From contig JARGFU010000031.1 in the NCBI GenBank assembly GCA_029210625.1, positions 1 through 46,851 of the forward strand: DNA of 46,851 nucleotides. Reading direction: 5' to 3'. Both the position numbers and the translations under genes were made by a program. The notes beneath the pieces are model-generated. The model was not told the origin of the DNA and did not search any database. It saw nothing but the letters and a program-made list of their open reading frames with translations. Below are positions 35,204 through 46,100 of this stretch, in pieces; the first letter of the stretch is position 1; every line of letters starts with the position of its first letter. The stretch is from Deltaproteobacteria bacterium. Lineage in GTDB: Bacteria; Myxococcota; Myxococcia; SLRQ01.

Positions 35204-36052
35204 CTATTGGAGCTCGGCCGCGAAGCGGTGGCGCAGGGCGATCCGGCCCCGGGCGGGGATCTTCCCCGCGGAGCTGGTGCCCACGTCCAGCTTCACCAGG
35301 CGGCTGCGCTCGATCATCAGGGTGGCGGCGCCCAGGGGCAGCTCCTCGAGGTACTTCGCCTTGATGGTGAAGGCGCCGTCGTCCTTGGCCCGGCAGACGA
35401 CCCGGCTCTCGGCGGCGGAGAGGACCACGAAGAGCTCGTCCTCGGGATCGGTCGAGGCCGGGGCCCAGGTGAGGTCGAGGTCGGTGGTGGAGGGCAGCAC
35501 GGCCGTCCCGGGGCCCGGGGTCACGAAGCCCAGGGTCTCCATGGAGAACTCGGCGGGCGCGATCAGGTTGACCGAGAAGGGCGGGGCCTCCATGCCGTCG
35601 GTGCGCAGCTGGTAGCCGCCGCCGGGCTGGTAGTCGATCTCGCCGGACTCGAAGCGGGCCGTGTAGCCGGTGCCCTCCCCGAAGGCGGGGGCGGTGGCGG
35701 TCAGGGCCTGCTCGCCGGCGGGGCCCCCCAGGTAGGCGGGCCCCGGATCCATCAGGCGCAGCACCGCCACGTCGGAGGCCACCCCGGTCTCTACCCGGCA
35801 GACCTCCAGCGCGGCGTCCACGGCCGGGGCGGCGACCGCCGAGATCCCGGCCCGGTCCAGGCCCATCCAGGCCGGCGCCTTGTCGGCGTCGATGACCACC
35901 GCCGAGGCGAGGGTCACGGCGTAGGTCGGATCACCGCTGCGCTCGAAGGCCACGTCGAGGTAGGCCCCGAGGGGACCCTGCCCGCAGGCTGCGCTGGAGG
36001 CGGCCAGGGCGAGGAGAGCGAGGGAGGAGAGTGGGGCAGCGGGACGTAGCAT
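35204..36052 (-). CDS. hypothetical lipoprotein
   Basis: A 282-residue exported protein with lipobox SSAAC (C23). The mature part is beta-rich (AVTLASAVVIDADKA, YTARFESGEIDYQPGGGYQLR, DLDLTWAPASTDPEDELFVVLSAAES) and resembles the extracellular Ig-like domains of other Myxococcota lipoproteins, without a recognised family. It lies 52 bp after the FetB-like permease gene on the same strand and may be the last gene of that transcript. Confidence 0.75.
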   Translation of the reverse strand: MLRPAAPLSSLALLALAASSAACGQGPLGAYLDVAFERSGDPTYAVTLASAVVIDADKAPAWMGLDRAGISAVAAPAVDAALEVCRVETGVASDVAVLRLMDPGPAYLGGPAGEQALTATAPAFGEGTGYTARFESGEIDYQPGGGYQLRTDGMEAPPFSVNLIAPAEFSMETLGFVTPGPGTAVLPSTTDLDLTWAPASTDPEDELFVVLSAAESRVVCRAKDDGAFTIKAKYLEELPLGAATLMIERSRLVKLDVGTSSAGKIPARGRIALRHRFAAELQ

Positions 36053-36104
36053 GGGCCGGATCCTCGACGCCCTCCCGGCAGGATGTCAACGGCGGCCGGT
36101 CGGC

Positions 36105-36899
36105 CTAGGACACCCGGCGGAGGCGATGGGCCGCGAGCTGGTGGGCTGGCGTGACCAGCCGGCGGAAGGCCAGCAGGGCGGCGATGAGGGAGCCGATGGC
36201 CGCCCCCGCCGCGATCATGAACATGACCACGATCTGGTACTTCACCGCCTGCATGGGGGGCTCGCCCGCCAGGATCTGGCCGGTCATCATCCCGGGCAGG
36301 GTGACGATCCCCGCGACGGTCATCACGTTGAGGATGGGCACCATCCCGGTGCGGGCGGCCTCGGCGACGATCGGCCGGGTGGCCTCCCAGCCGGTGGCCC
36401 CCAGGGCCAGCCAGCCCTCGACCTCGACCCGGCGGGTGTCGAGATCGGCGGTGATCCGATCCAGGCAGAGCGAGAGGCCGGTGAGGGTGTTGCCCAGCAC
36501 CATCCCCATCAGGGGGATGAGGTAGCGGGGCTCGTACCAGGGGTCCACGCCGATCACGATCTCGGTGACGGTGAAGGTCACCAGGACGCAGCTCACCGAG
36601 ACGGCGAGGAGGGCGTCGAGCCAGATCCCCCGGTAGCGGCGGCCCGTCCGGCGCACGCCGGCGATGCCGGCGTTGACGACCATCGAGAGGAGGATGGCCG
36701 CGATCACCCACCAGCGGTCGAGGGCGAAGACCCAGCGCAGGACCAGGCCCACCAGGAGGAGCTGCACCACCGTCCGCGCCGCGGCGACGGCGATCCGCCG
36801 CTCCAGCCCCAGGCGCAGGGCGAGGGAGACCCCGCCGGCGACGGCCACCAGGCTGCTGGAGAGGAGGATGTCGAAGGCGGTGATCGGCAGGGTGTTCAC
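36105..36899 (-). CDS. fetB: FetB/YbbM-type ABC transporter permease (UPF0014)
   Basis: A 264-residue membrane protein with about seven helices. RTVVQLLLVGLVLRWVF, the PLMGMVLGNTLTGLSLCLDR block and NVMTVAGIVTLPGMMTGQIL are the conserved UPF0014 segments. The E. coli relative pairs with FetA in iron export and oxidative-stress resistance. The start overlaps the ATPase stop by 4 bp. Which ion or metabolite this copy moves is not determined by sequence. Confidence 0.9.
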   Translation of the reverse strand: MNTLPITAFDILLSSSLVAVAGGVSLALRLGLERRIAVAAARTVVQLLLVGLVLRWVFALDRWWVIAAILLSMVVNAGIAGVRRTGRRYRGIWLDALLAVSVSCVLVTFTVTEIVIGVDPWYEPRYLIPLMGMVLGNTLTGLSLCLDRITADLDTRRVEVEGWLALGATGWEATRPIVAEAARTGMVPILNVMTVAGIVTLPGMMTGQILAGEPPMQAVKYQIVVMFMIAAGAAIGSLIAALLAFRRLVTPAHQLAAHRLRRVS

Positions 36900-37519
36900 G
36901 GTGTCCCCACCGGGAGGGTGCGGGTGCAGAGGCGCTCGGCGAGCTCGGGGTCGTGGGTGACGAGCACCGCCGCGCGCTCACCGCCGGCGTGCCAGCGCTG
37001 GAGCGCCGCCGCCGCGGCCTCCTTGGCCTCGGGGTCGAGGGCGCTGGTGGGCTCGTCGAGGAGCAGCACCCGCGGCTCGAGGTAGAGCGCCCGGATCAGG
37101 CTCATCCGCTGCTGCTCGCCCACCGAGAGCTCGCCGAGGGGCCGGTCGAGCGCCCCGGGCGGCAGCTCGAGGGAGCCCAGGAGCGCGTCGAGCCGCGCCT
37201 CGTCGAGGGCCACGCCGCCGCCGCTCTGGAAGCCGGCGATCCGCGTGAGCACCTCCCGGCCGGAGCAGGCGAAGGCCGGGGGGAGCTGGGGCAGGTAGAC
37301 CACCTGGCGGCGGTAGGCGGGCAGGGCGCTGGCCTCGACCGGGCGGCCCTCGAGGGCGAGAGTGCCCTTCGCCCGGGCCTCCAGGCCGGCCACCGCGCGC
37401 AGGGTGGTGGTCTTGCCGCTGCCGGAGGGGCCGCCCAGCCGGACGAACTCGCCGGGCGCCAGGTGCAGATCGAAGGCCCCGGGGAGGAAGGGGACCTCGA
37501 TGCCGGTGGCCTTCAGCAT
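36896..37519 (-). CDS. fetA: FetA/YbbL-type ABC transporter ATPase
   Basis: A 207-residue ATPase with Walker A GPSGSGKT (30-37), signature LSVGEQQR (131-138), Walker B VLLLDE (151-156) and switch His in VTHD. It is short for an ABC ATPase, as FetA proteins are. It starts 13 bp after the last BMC gene on the same strand and overlaps fetB, so a single polycistronic message covering shell, dehydrogenase and transporter is likely. Confidence 0.9.
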   Translation of the reverse strand: MLKATGIEVPFLPGAFDLHLAPGEFVRLGGPSGSGKTTTLRAVAGLEARAKGTLALEGRPVEASALPAYRRQVVYLPQLPPAFACSGREVLTRIAGFQSGGGVALDEARLDALLGSLELPPGALDRPLGELSVGEQQRMSLIRALYLEPRVLLLDEPTSALDPEAKEAAAAALQRWHAGGERAAVLVTHDPELAERLCTRTLPVGTP

Positions 37520-37532
37520 CGGGCGCCCCGAC

Positions 37533-38078
37533 CTAGAAGTGCTCGCCGAGGTCGGCGTGGGGCCGGGCCACCCGCTCGATCTGCTGCAGCATCCCGGGGG
37601 TGGTGGCGGCGGCGGCGGCCTCCAGGGCCGCGTCGAGATCCTCGAGGCTGCCCGAGAGGAAGAACCAGCCCTTGCCGCCGAGCTGGTTGGCCAGCTCCAG
37701 GCGGGTGGCGGTCACCGCGGCGGCCTTGCAGGCGGCGTCCAGCGCGGCCACCGCCGAGGCGGAGGTGAAGCACTCGACGATCGCCACGGCGTCCCACTCG
37801 ACGCCCACCGGCTCGCCCTCGAGGAGCGAGAGGAGGTTCGCGTGGGGACTCGGCAGGAAGACCTCGTCCAGGAGGGTGCTGCCGGCGACGGCCTTGCCCT
37901 CGAGGTAGGCCGCCTCGACCTCGCCCACGCCGCCTCGCAGCCGGATCAGGTAGCGGCCGGGGGAGACGCTCCGGGCCTCGACGATCTCGACCACGGCCTT
38001 CTTGGCCATGGCGTCCACCGCGAGGAGTCCGCGGGCGATGGAGTCGAGCTCCAGGAGCGCGAGAGCGTGTCCTTCCAT
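37533..38078 (-). CDS. tandem BMC-domain shell protein (BMC-T, trimer)
   Basis: A 181-residue protein made of two BMC domains. The first (residues 1-85, MEGHALALLELDSIARGLL and later RLRGGVGEVEAAYLEG) follows the PduT/EutL-like layout. The second (about 95-181) has DAVAIVECFTSASAVAALDAA and GWFFLSGSLEDLDAALEAA. Trimers of such proteins occupy hexamer positions in the facets and usually carry a central pore. No cysteine suggests a PduT-like iron-sulfur site. It is the last shell gene of the operon, 8 bp after the dehydrogenase. Confidence 0.88.
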   Translation of the reverse strand: MEGHALALLELDSIARGLLAVDAMAKKAVVEIVEARSVSPGRYLIRLRGGVGEVEAAYLEGKAVAGSTLLDEVFLPSPHANLLSLLEGEPVGVEWDAVAIVECFTSASAVAALDAACKAAAVTATRLELANQLGGKGWFFLSGSLEDLDAALEAAAAATTPGMLQQIERVARPHADLGEHF

Positions 38079-38086
38079 CGCGTCCG

Positions 38087-39667
38087 TCAGACGATCCGGA
38101 AGTGTTCCTTCAACACGCAGCGCCGCTCGCGAGTGAAGGAACGGGCCGTGGTCAGCCCCTCACCGGTGGGCGAGGCGATGGTGAAGGAGGTGAAGCCCTC
38201 GCCCCCGTAGCCCATGCCGGCCAGGCAGGGGGCGTTCTTCACGAAGATCGAGGTGTTCACCGCCCGGGCCATCTTGCTCATGGCGTCGATGTTCCGCGAG
38301 TACATCGTCGCGGTGTGGCCGTAGCCGTGCTCGACGCGCACCGCCATCTCGATGCCGGCCTCGACGTTCGGCACCCGCACCAGGGGGTGGAGCGGCATGA
38401 GCTGCTCGTGCTGGACGAAGGGGTGGGCCTCGTCGACCTCGGCGATGACCAGCCGGGGGTCGCCGCTGACCTTCACGCCGATCCCCTCGAGGAGGACCTT
38501 GGCGTCCTTGCCGATGAAGTCGCGGTTGATGTGGTTGTCGGGGGTGACGATCAGCTTCTCCATCTTGGCGAGCTGAGCGCCCTTCACCTCGACGCAGCCG
38601 AGGTCGATGAGGCGCGCCTTGAAGGCGTCGAAGACCTCGTCGACGATCAGGGTCTCCTTCTCGGAGATGCAGACGATGTTGTTGTCGATCGAGGCGCCGG
38701 CCATCAGGTTGCGGGCCGCGTGATCGATGTTGGCGGTCTCGTCCACCAGGCAGGGCGGGTTGCCGGGGCCCGCGCAGATGGCGCGCTTCCCGGACTGCAT
38801 CGCCGCCTTCACCACGGCGCCGCCGCCGGTGACCACCACCAGGCGGATGCCGGGGTGGGTCATGAGGGCCTGGGCGCTCTCGATGGTGGGGGTGCCCACC
38901 ATCGCGATCAGGTTGTCGGGGCCGCCGGCCGAGACGATGGCCTCGTTGAGCAGCTCGACGTGGAAGCGGCTCGTCGCCTTGGCGCCGGGGTGGACGTTGA
39001 AGACCACGGCGTTGCCGCCGGCGATCATGCCGATGGCGTTGCAGAGGATGGTCTCGGTGGGGTTGGTGGAGGGGGTGATGGCCCCGATGACCCCGTAGGG
39101 CGCCCGCTCGATGATCGTGAGCCCGTCGTCCCCGGAGTAGGCCTCGGGACGCAGGATCTCGGTGCCGGGGGTCTTCTCGACCACCAGCGTGTTCTTCTTG
39201 ATCTTGTCCTCGTAGCGGCCGAGGCCCGTCTCGTCGACGGCGCGGCGGGAGAGCTCCGGGATGTGCCGCCGGGTGACGTCGCGCATGGCGGCGATCATCC
39301 GGTCCCGGGTCTCGAGGCTGGTCATCCAGTGCAGCTCTTCGTAGGCCGCGTGGGCCGCGGCCACCGCCGAGTCGATGTCCTCGAAGATGCCCTTGCGGCC
39401 CCGGAGGATCGCCGGCGGCGGCTTGATGGACCGCCCGATGACGTAGTTGGGGGAGGCCGGCGACTCGGCCAGGGCGAAGCGATCCTCGAGGAAGGTCGGG
39501 CTGCGGTGCGCGCCGGCCGCGCCGGCGGCGATCGTGGCGGTGCCCTCCACGACCGGCAGGGAGCCGGCGCTCGGACCGACGTTGCTGCCGAGGGTGCCGT
39601 CGGCCACGAGGCGGCTCACCACCGCCTCGACGATCTGCCGGACCCGGGTCTCGTCGTACTGGCTCAT
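38087..39667 (-). CDS. CoA-acylating aldehyde dehydrogenase with BMC-targeting extension
   Basis: A 526-residue member of the EutE/PduP class, which converts an aldehyde plus CoA and NAD+ to acyl-CoA. C333 in NNIVCISEKE is the catalytic Cys, and AICAGPGNPPCLVDET matches the cofactor/Cys-proximal block. The first 24 residues (TRVRQIVEAVVSRLVADG) form an amphipathic helix. A Gly/Ala/Ser-rich linker to about residue 65 comes before the enzyme domain, the build of an encapsulation peptide. Position inside the shell operon agrees. It would be the only enzyme of the locus, so substrate identity (C2, C3 or other aldehyde) remains open. Confidence 0.9.
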   Translation of the reverse strand: MSQYDETRVRQIVEAVVSRLVADGTLGSNVGPSAGSLPVVEGTATIAAGAAGAHRSPTFLEDRFALAESPASPNYVIGRSIKPPPAILRGRKGIFEDIDSAVAAAHAAYEELHWMTSLETRDRMIAAMRDVTRRHIPELSRRAVDETGLGRYEDKIKKNTLVVEKTPGTEILRPEAYSGDDGLTIIERAPYGVIGAITPSTNPTETILCNAIGMIAGGNAVVFNVHPGAKATSRFHVELLNEAIVSAGGPDNLIAMVGTPTIESAQALMTHPGIRLVVVTGGGAVVKAAMQSGKRAICAGPGNPPCLVDETANIDHAARNLMAGASIDNNIVCISEKETLIVDEVFDAFKARLIDLGCVEVKGAQLAKMEKLIVTPDNHINRDFIGKDAKVLLEGIGVKVSGDPRLVIAEVDEAHPFVQHEQLMPLHPLVRVPNVEAGIEMAVRVEHGYGHTATMYSRNIDAMSKMARAVNTSIFVKNAPCLAGMGYGGEGFTSFTIASPTGEGLTTARSFTRERRCVLKEHFRIV

Positions 39668-39673
39668 GCGGAC

Positions 39674-39961
<288 letters not shown>

Positions 39962-39970
39962 CTAGGGGTC

Positions 39971-40261
39971 CTACTCGCCGTCGCCGTTGCGACCCAGCGG
40001 AAGCACGGCGTCGATGTTGGCGTGCGGACGAGGGATCACGTGGACGCTGACCAGCTCGCCGACGCGCTCGGCGGCGCGGGCGCCCGCCTCGGTGGCGGCC
40101 TTCACCGCGGCGACGTCGCCCCGGACCACTGCCGTCACGTAGCCACCACCGATCTTCTCGTAGTTCACGAGGTCGACCTTGGCGGCCTTAACCATGGCGT
40201 CGGAGGCCTCGACCATTCCGACGAAGCCCCGGGTCTCGATCATGCCGAGCGCATCAGCCAT
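39971..40261 (-). CDS. BMC-H hexameric shell protein (PduA/EutM type)
   Basis: A 96-residue single BMC domain. [20 protein letters not shown], the pore loop region [20 protein letters not shown] and VISRPH-like IPRPHAN match canonical facet hexamers. The Gly-rich pore loop fits small polar metabolites. As the only hexamer gene it would form most of the shell facets. The start has an SD-like GAGAGGAA at good spacing. Confidence 0.95.
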   Translation of the reverse strand: MADALGMIETRGFVGMVEASDAMVKAAKVDLVNYEKIGGGYVTAVVRGDVAAVKAATEAGARAAERVGELVSVHVIPRPHANIDAVLPLGRNGDGE

Positions 40262-40306
40262 TTCTTTCGTTCCTCTCGTTGCTGGGGGGTAGCCCCGTTT
40301 GAGTCG

Positions 40307-40936
40307 TTACTTCTTCTGCACCTCGACGCCCTCGATGCTCTCGATGGCGGCGGTGCAGGCGGCAGCGGCCGAGTCGATCTCGGCCTCGGTGCCGCTCATG
40401 TAGAGGCGGCCGAAGGCGCCGAAGAAGCGCATCTCGACCAGCTTCACGTCGGCGGCCTTCTCGGCCTCGTTCGCCGCGAAGGCGGCGTAGCCGGCCGGCT
40501 CGCACTCGAAGATGAAGAGGGACTCGCCGGGCAGGATCATGCTGCCGTAGCGGATCCGGTTGAGGAGCTGCGCCTGGTAGGGCTCGACGTTCCGGATGAT
40601 CTGGCTCGTCGCCACCCGGGGGCGCATTCGATCGGTCTCCTTGAGACCGAGGTGGTCCAGGATGGCCTCACCCGCCGAGCGGACCTCACCCTGATCCTCG
40701 TGGTGGAGCTCGAGGGCGCCGAAGGCCCGCTCGACCACCATCGCCGCCGGCGCGACCTTGGTGGCCTTCAGCGCGGCGTCGGTGAGGGTGTTGATCGCCA
40801 TCCCCGGGGCGATCTCGATGAAGAGGGACGCGACGAAGGGCACGGGCAAGAAGCCGCGCGATCCGGTCCCGATGAAGGACGCCAGCTGGGGCTGCATGGA
40901 GTCCAGGAAGCTGTAGGTACGTAGCGTGACGCTCAA
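40307..40936 (-). CDS. BMC-T shell protein, CsoS1D-like stacking type
   Basis: A 209-residue tandem-BMC protein that opens the operon. [20 protein letters not shown] and the segment [17 protein letters not shown] resemble the double-stacking trimers described from Haliangium-type shells. The second domain contains [18 protein letters not shown] and [15 protein letters not shown]. The start TTG 40936 was chosen because it lies 8 bp after GGAGG. The in-frame GTG at 40945 overlaps that SD. Such trimers may gate larger molecules such as cofactors. Confidence 0.87.
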   Translation of the reverse strand: MSVTLRTYSFLDSMQPQLASFIGTGSRGFLPVPFVASLFIEIAPGMAINTLTDAALKATKVAPAAMVVERAFGALELHHEDQGEVRSAGEAILDHLGLKETDRMRPRVATSQIIRNVEPYQAQLLNRIRYGSMILPGESLFIFECEPAGYAAFAANEAEKAADVKLVEMRFFGAFGRLYMSGTEAEIDSAAAACTAAIESIEGVEVQKK

Positions 40937-40960
40937 AGTTGCCACCTCCGGCGGCCTGCG

Positions 40961-40989
40961 GTGGTAGCACCGTACCCGGGGGCGGTCAA
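40961..40989 (-). promoter_or_regulatory. sigma-70-type promoter candidate of the BMC operon
   Basis: On the minus strand TTGACC (40989-40984) and TACCAC (40966-40961) are 17 bp apart. The expected start near 40954 gives a leader of about 18 bases that contains the GGAGG of the first gene (40949-40945). No other promoter-like pair was seen in the 79 bp between the divergent genes. Confidence 0.5.
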
Positions 40990-41015
40990 CGGAGGTCCGA
41001 GGCCGCTTTCCCCGG

Positions 41016-43157
41016 ATGCCCGCCTACAGGTATCAAGGAAGGGTGAGGAAGCTGCTGGCAACCCTGCGGGCCCCCGGGGTGGGGCTCCTGACGATCCTGG
41101 TCCTGGGGTCGCCCGCGTCCCTGTGGGCGCAGGAGGCAGGGGAGGAGTCCGCCCGCCCGGTGGCGGTCGTCGGGGAGGAGGGCAGCGCCTACCGCCTCCA
41201 GACCCGGCCCGGGCGGATCGTCCTGGGCAAGGATCAGAAGATCACCTTCCTGGTGGAGGCCCCCGAGCCCGAGGGACCCCGGCGGCCCCTGCGCGCCAGC
41301 GTGAACGTGGGGCAGGTGGGCAAGATCGTCCGGCAGAAGCCCGGCCGCTACGCCGTGACCTACCTGCCGCCGAAGAAGGCCTTCCCCCAGGTGGCCATTC
41401 TGGCGCTCTGGCGGGAGACCGGCATCGACGCCTCGGTGGCCTTCTTCCGGATCCCCCTCCTGGGCAGCGCCAAGATCCCCATCGACGCGGTGCCCGGCGC
41501 GACGGTCGTCGCCGACGTCGGGGGGGTGGTCTCGGCGCCGGTGAAGGCCGGGCCCAGCGGCAAGGTCGAGCTGAAGCTGGTGGTGCCGCCGGGGGTGCCC
41601 GTCGCCCTGCTCAAGATGTCGGTGCCGGGGGAGGCCGATCGGGCCGGCACCTATCCCCTGACCGTGCCGCCCTTCAACCGCATGACGATGGCCGCGGTGC
41701 CCCACGCGGTGCCGGCCGACGGGAAGAGCCAGGCCCGGATCCTGGTCTACTACGACGCCTTCGGCAGCAAGGCGCTCGATCCCAAGGGGCTGCTGCTCCA
41801 GGCCAACACCGGCCACCTCTCGCCGCTGGCGGCCCGCGGCCAGCTCCTGGCCTCGGTCTGGACCGCGCCCGAGCGCACCACCAAGGCCAAGGTGGCCCGC
41901 TTCACCGCCGCCGCGAAGCCGGACCCCGCCAGCCAGGCCAGCGCCAAGATCCGCCTGGGGCCGCCGGCGCCCTCGCAGGTGGTGGTCGAGGCCCAGCCGG
42001 AGCGCATCCTCGGCGACGGCAAGGAGAAGGTCTCCGTCACCTTCCACGTCCTCGACGAGGAGGGCCTCGGGGTCAGCGGCCTCAAGGTGAAGGTGAAGGC
42101 CGATCTGCCCGGCACGGGCGGGGCGGCCCAGGGGCTGACCGCCCTGGGCGGGGGCAAGTACCGCTTCGAGATCTCGCCGATCACCTTCCGTCCCAAGGTC
42201 CGGCCCGATCGCCCCTACCACGCCCGCCTCACGGTGCAGGCCGGCGAGGTGGTGGGCGAGGCGAAGGTGCGGGTCGATCCCTGGATCCCCGAGCGGGTGG
42301 AGGTGACCCCCGAGCGCCTGGGGCTGGTCGCGGACGGCAGGACCCGCGCCGCCCTGCGGGTGAGGGTCCTCGACGCCCGGGGCCGGATCATCACCGGCTT
42401 CCCGGTGGAGGCCACCGCCAGCCACGGCACCCTCGACGCCGAGCCCACCCGCGCGCCGGACGGCAGCCTCACCTATGGCTACCGGCCTCCGCGGATCGAG
42501 CAGACCTCGATCGGCAGCGAGGGCGAGCTGCAGACGGTGGACGGCCAGGTGCAGGTGAAGGTGGGCGATCTCGAGAGCACCGTGCCCCTGCGCCTGACCC
42601 CCGAGAGCCGGGTGGTCGGCGGCGAGCCCTCCTTCGTCGAGGTGGCCGGCGGCTACGGCACCAACCTCGGCAGCCTCCTGGGGCCCCGGCTGCGCCTCGC
42701 CGCGGGCACCCGGCTGCTGCGGGCGGGGCGCTTCCTCTTGGAGCTGGGCGCCGGCCTGGGGGGCGCCCAGGGCAGCGCGGCCCTCACCTGGAGCAGCGGC
42801 AGCGGCGGCGCCGACGGATGGCTGCAGGTCTGGGAGGCGTGGGCCCAGGGCGAGCTGCGCCTGGCCCTCGTGGGCACCCTCTGGCGGGTCGAGCTGGTCG
42901 GCGCCGGCGGTGCGGGCTACCTCCACACGAGCGCGGCCTGGGGTGGGGGCGAGCCCGCCACCTACCAGGCGATCGCCCCCTCGGTGGAGGGGCGCCTCGG
43001 CTTCGGGATCACCCTCGGGCCCGGCCGGATCTCCCTCTCGGCGGGCTACGCCCGGCGCCTCCACGAGGAGAGCGCCGCCGCGCCGACCTCGGGGCTGGCC
43101 CTCGGCGGGGCCGTCGGCGGCCTCTTCGGAACCCTCGGCTACCGGCTGGAGATGTGA
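41016..43157 (+). CDS. Ig/invasin-like outer-membrane protein
   Basis: A 713-residue exported protein. The signal peptide ends near SPASLWAQE. The body shows repeated Ig-like strands, including [20 protein letters not shown] and [20 protein letters not shown], the latter typical of invasin/Big1 domains. From about residue 545 the sequence has amphipathic beta strands ([45 protein letters not shown]) suggesting a C-terminal barrel. GTG 41043 is an alternative start. It is followed after 3 bp by the IPT-repeat lipoprotein, so the two are probably co-expressed. It may display or export its partner. Confidence 0.75.
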   Translation: MPAYRYQGRVRKLLATLRAPGVGLLTILVLGSPASLWAQEAGEESARPVAVVGEEGSAYRLQTRPGRIVLGKDQKITFLVEAPEPEGPRRPLRASVNVGQVGKIVRQKPGRYAVTYLPPKKAFPQVAILALWRETGIDASVAFFRIPLLGSAKIPIDAVPGATVVADVGGVVSAPVKAGPSGKVELKLVVPPGVPVALLKMSVPGEADRAGTYPLTVPPFNRMTMAAVPHAVPADGKSQARILVYYDAFGSKALDPKGLLLQANTGHLSPLAARGQLLASVWTAPERTTKAKVARFTAAAKPDPASQASAKIRLGPPAPSQVVVEAQPERILGDGKEKVSVTFHVLDEEGLGVSGLKVKVKADLPGTGGAAQGLTALGGGKYRFEISPITFRPKVRPDRPYHARLTVQAGEVVGEAKVRVDPWIPERVEVTPERLGLVADGRTRAALRVRVLDARGRIITGFPVEATASHGTLDAEPTRAPDGSLTYGYRPPRIEQTSIGSEGELQTVDGQVQVKVGDLESTVPLRLTPESRVVGGEPSFVEVAGGYGTNLGSLLGPRLRLAAGTRLLRAGRFLLELGAGLGGAQGSAALTWSSGSGGADGWLQVWEAWAQGELRLALVGTLWRVELVGAGGAGYLHTSAAWGGGEPATYQAIAPSVEGRLGFGITLGPGRISLSAGYARRLHEESAAAPTSGLALGGAVGGLFGTLGYRLEM

Positions 43158-43160
43158 TCG

Positions 43161-46100
43161 ATGCGCCCTTGTTTCAGAGCGGGGCTCGGCTCGCTGCTCC
43201 TCCTCGGCCTGGCCGCCCTCGTCGGCGGCTGTGAGCCCGAGCAGAGCTCTCCCGTCCCCGCCCTGAGCGGCCTCACCCCCGAGCGCCTGCCCGCGGGCGC
43301 GCTGGCCACCTTCGTCGTGCGGGGCGAGAACCTCCTGCCCGGCGCCCGCGTGGATCTGGACGAGGGCACCGTCACGACCCTCCTGGAGAGCGACCCCTTC
43401 GTGATCCGGATCGGCTCGGTCGAGCTCGCTTCGGTGACCTGGGTCGACGCCGGCACCCTCACCGGCGTGCTCGACACCGCCCTGCCGGTGGGGCGCCATC
43501 CCCTGGAGGTGGTGACCCCGGGCGGCGCGCTGCTGCGCCTGGACGACGCCCTGGAGGTGCTCGACTCCCGGCGCCCCACGGTGACGATCCTCGACCCGGG
43601 GGGCGCGGATCAGGTCCACCCGGGGGAGACGATCCGGGTGCGGATGCGGGGGGAGGACGACGAGCGCCTCGCCGCCCTGGAGCTGGGCAGCTGCCTGGGA
43701 GACGCCAGCGGCTGCGCGCCGCTCGATCCCCTGCGCCGGGACCTGCCGGCGGGGCTGACCACCCGGGAGGAGGCCTTCGATCTCGTCGTGGACGCGGCGG
43801 CGAGCGAGGGGCAGGTCCTGGTGATCGAGGCCCACGCCGAGGACGGGGAGGGGAACCGCTCCACCGCGCGGGTGCGGGTGCCGGTGCTGGAGGCGGTCGC
43901 CCTCGACGCGATCGCGCCCGTCGAGGGAGGCGAGGCCGGCGGGACCCAGGTGACGATCACCGGCGCCGGCTTCGATCACCTGACCCGCTTCCTCGTCGGC
44001 CTGCAGAGCCAGCCGGCGACCCTGGTGGCCGTGCCGGCCGTGGTCGACGATCCCACCCGGGCGATCGTGACGATGCCCGCGGGGCAGGGGAGCGTGGATC
44101 TGGTGGCCGAGCGGGGCTCCGCCACCACCGTCCTCCTGGACGCCTACACCTACCGCCCCGGCCCCGCGATCATCGCGGTGGTGCCGCCCGTCGGGCGGGC
44201 CGATCTCGATCAGACCGTGCAGCTGCAGGGCCAGCGCCTGGCCGACGCGCCGGTCGAGGTCCGGGCGGACGGTACGCTCCTGCACCCGGCCTCCGTCGCG
44301 GCGAACCGCGTCGAGGTGGTGGTGCCGGCGGGCACCCCGGGGGACGCGACCCTCACGGTGCGCACCCTCTACGGCGAGGCCAGCGTCACCTACACCCGCC
44401 GCGGGGCGCCGGTGATCACCGGCCTCGAGCCCGACGGGGCCCCGGAGGCGGGCGGGATCGAGGTCTCGGTGCTCGGCTCCGGCTTCGTCGGCGACGGCTC
44501 CACCCGGATCGAGCTGGGCGGGATCTCGATCCAGCCCACGGCCCTCGCCGCCGATCGGCTCCGCTTCCTGGCGCCTCCCGGGGTGGGGGTGCAGTCCCTC
44601 CGGGTGGTCTCCGGCCAGCACCCCCCGAGCGACCTCCATCCCTTCCCCTATCATCCGCCGCCCTGCGTGGAGTCGCTTAGCCCCGACCAGGGGCCGACCG
44701 AGGGAGGGATGACCGTCACCCTCTCCGGGCGGGACTTCACGCCGACCACCACCGTCAGCCTGGGAGGCCGCGCCGTCTCCGCGACCTACGTCGACGAGGC
44801 CACCCTCCAGATCGTCACCCCCGCGACCACGAACGACGGCCCGGAGACCCTGGCGGTCGCTAGCCCCGAGGGCGGCCTGGGGACCTGCACCGTGGAGTAC
44901 TGGCGCAACAACACGCCCCTGATCACGAACGTCGCGCCCACGGCGGTGCCCGCCGGGCAGGTCACCCGGGTCACCTTGTGGGGCTCGGACTTCCTGGACC
45001 CCGGCACCACCACCGTCACCTTCGGCGGCGTGCCCGGGACCGTCGTCTCCCAGGAGCCCGACCGGCTGGTGGTCGACGCGCCGGCCCAGCCCCCGGGCAG
45101 CGCTCCGATCACGGTCACCAGCGCTTACCAGAGCGACGGGGAGTGGCTCTTCTTCACCTACACGAGCGCGCCCGTCGTCACCGCGCTGACCCCGGCGGAC
45201 GGCCCGACCTCCGGCGGGACGCTGGTCACCGTCACCGGCGGCGGCTTCGACTCCGCCAACACCTACGAGACGACGCTGGGCGGGACGACGGTGACCCTGA
45301 CCTACCTCTCCCCGACCAGCCTCCAGCTCACCACGCCGCCGGGGGGGCCGGGGATCGCCGACTTCCCCCTGCGGGAGAACGGCACCGAGGTCTCCTCGCT
45401 CTTCCGGGGGTGGACCTACAACGCGGCGCCGAGCTGCTCGGGCATCGCCCCCGGGGGCGGCCCCCTCGAGGGGGGCGACACCCTCACCCTGACGGGCACG
45501 GGCTTCCGCGACGACGCGACCCTCACCGTCCTCTTCGGGACGATCCCGGCGGCCTCCACCACCTTCGTCGACGCGAGCCACCTCGAGGTCGTCTCGCCGG
45601 TGGGGGTGAGCGTGGGCGAGGTCGCGATCTCCATCGAGAGCGTCCGCCACGATCCCGGCGGCGGGTGCAGCTGGTACTGGGGCGCGCCCCGCCTCCACCT
45701 CGCCTCCCCCTCGGCCGGGGAGGCGCTCCCGGTCGGCAGGCCGATCGGGGTCGTGCTGGCGGCCACCGGCGCCGGCGATCCCATCGAGGCGCTCCGGGCC
45801 AGCATCGATCACGGCGCCATCGGCGCCAGCGTCGCCGTGCCCTCGCTGCTCGAGGCCGTCGAGGTGCTCGAGCTGACCATCGTCCCGGGCACCGCGCCGG
45901 GGACGCCGGTGAAGATCTACCCGCAGGTCCTCCTGGGCGGCGGGCGCCTCGTCAGCGGCGTCCCCCTGGAGGCCGTCGTGGAGAGCAGCGGCGTGCAGGG
46001 CGCGCTCGCCCTCGCGCCGGCCAGCCTCTCGCTGGTGCCCGGCGAGGTCGCGGGCCTGGAGCTGCGCGATCTCCACGGTGACGCGCCTCCCCGCGCCCTG

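Noticed and set aside
40943-40945. GTG 40945 as the start of the first BMC gene
   Set aside because: The GTG overlaps the GGAGG ribosome-binding site. TTG 40936 has an 8-base spacing and begins the conserved domain.
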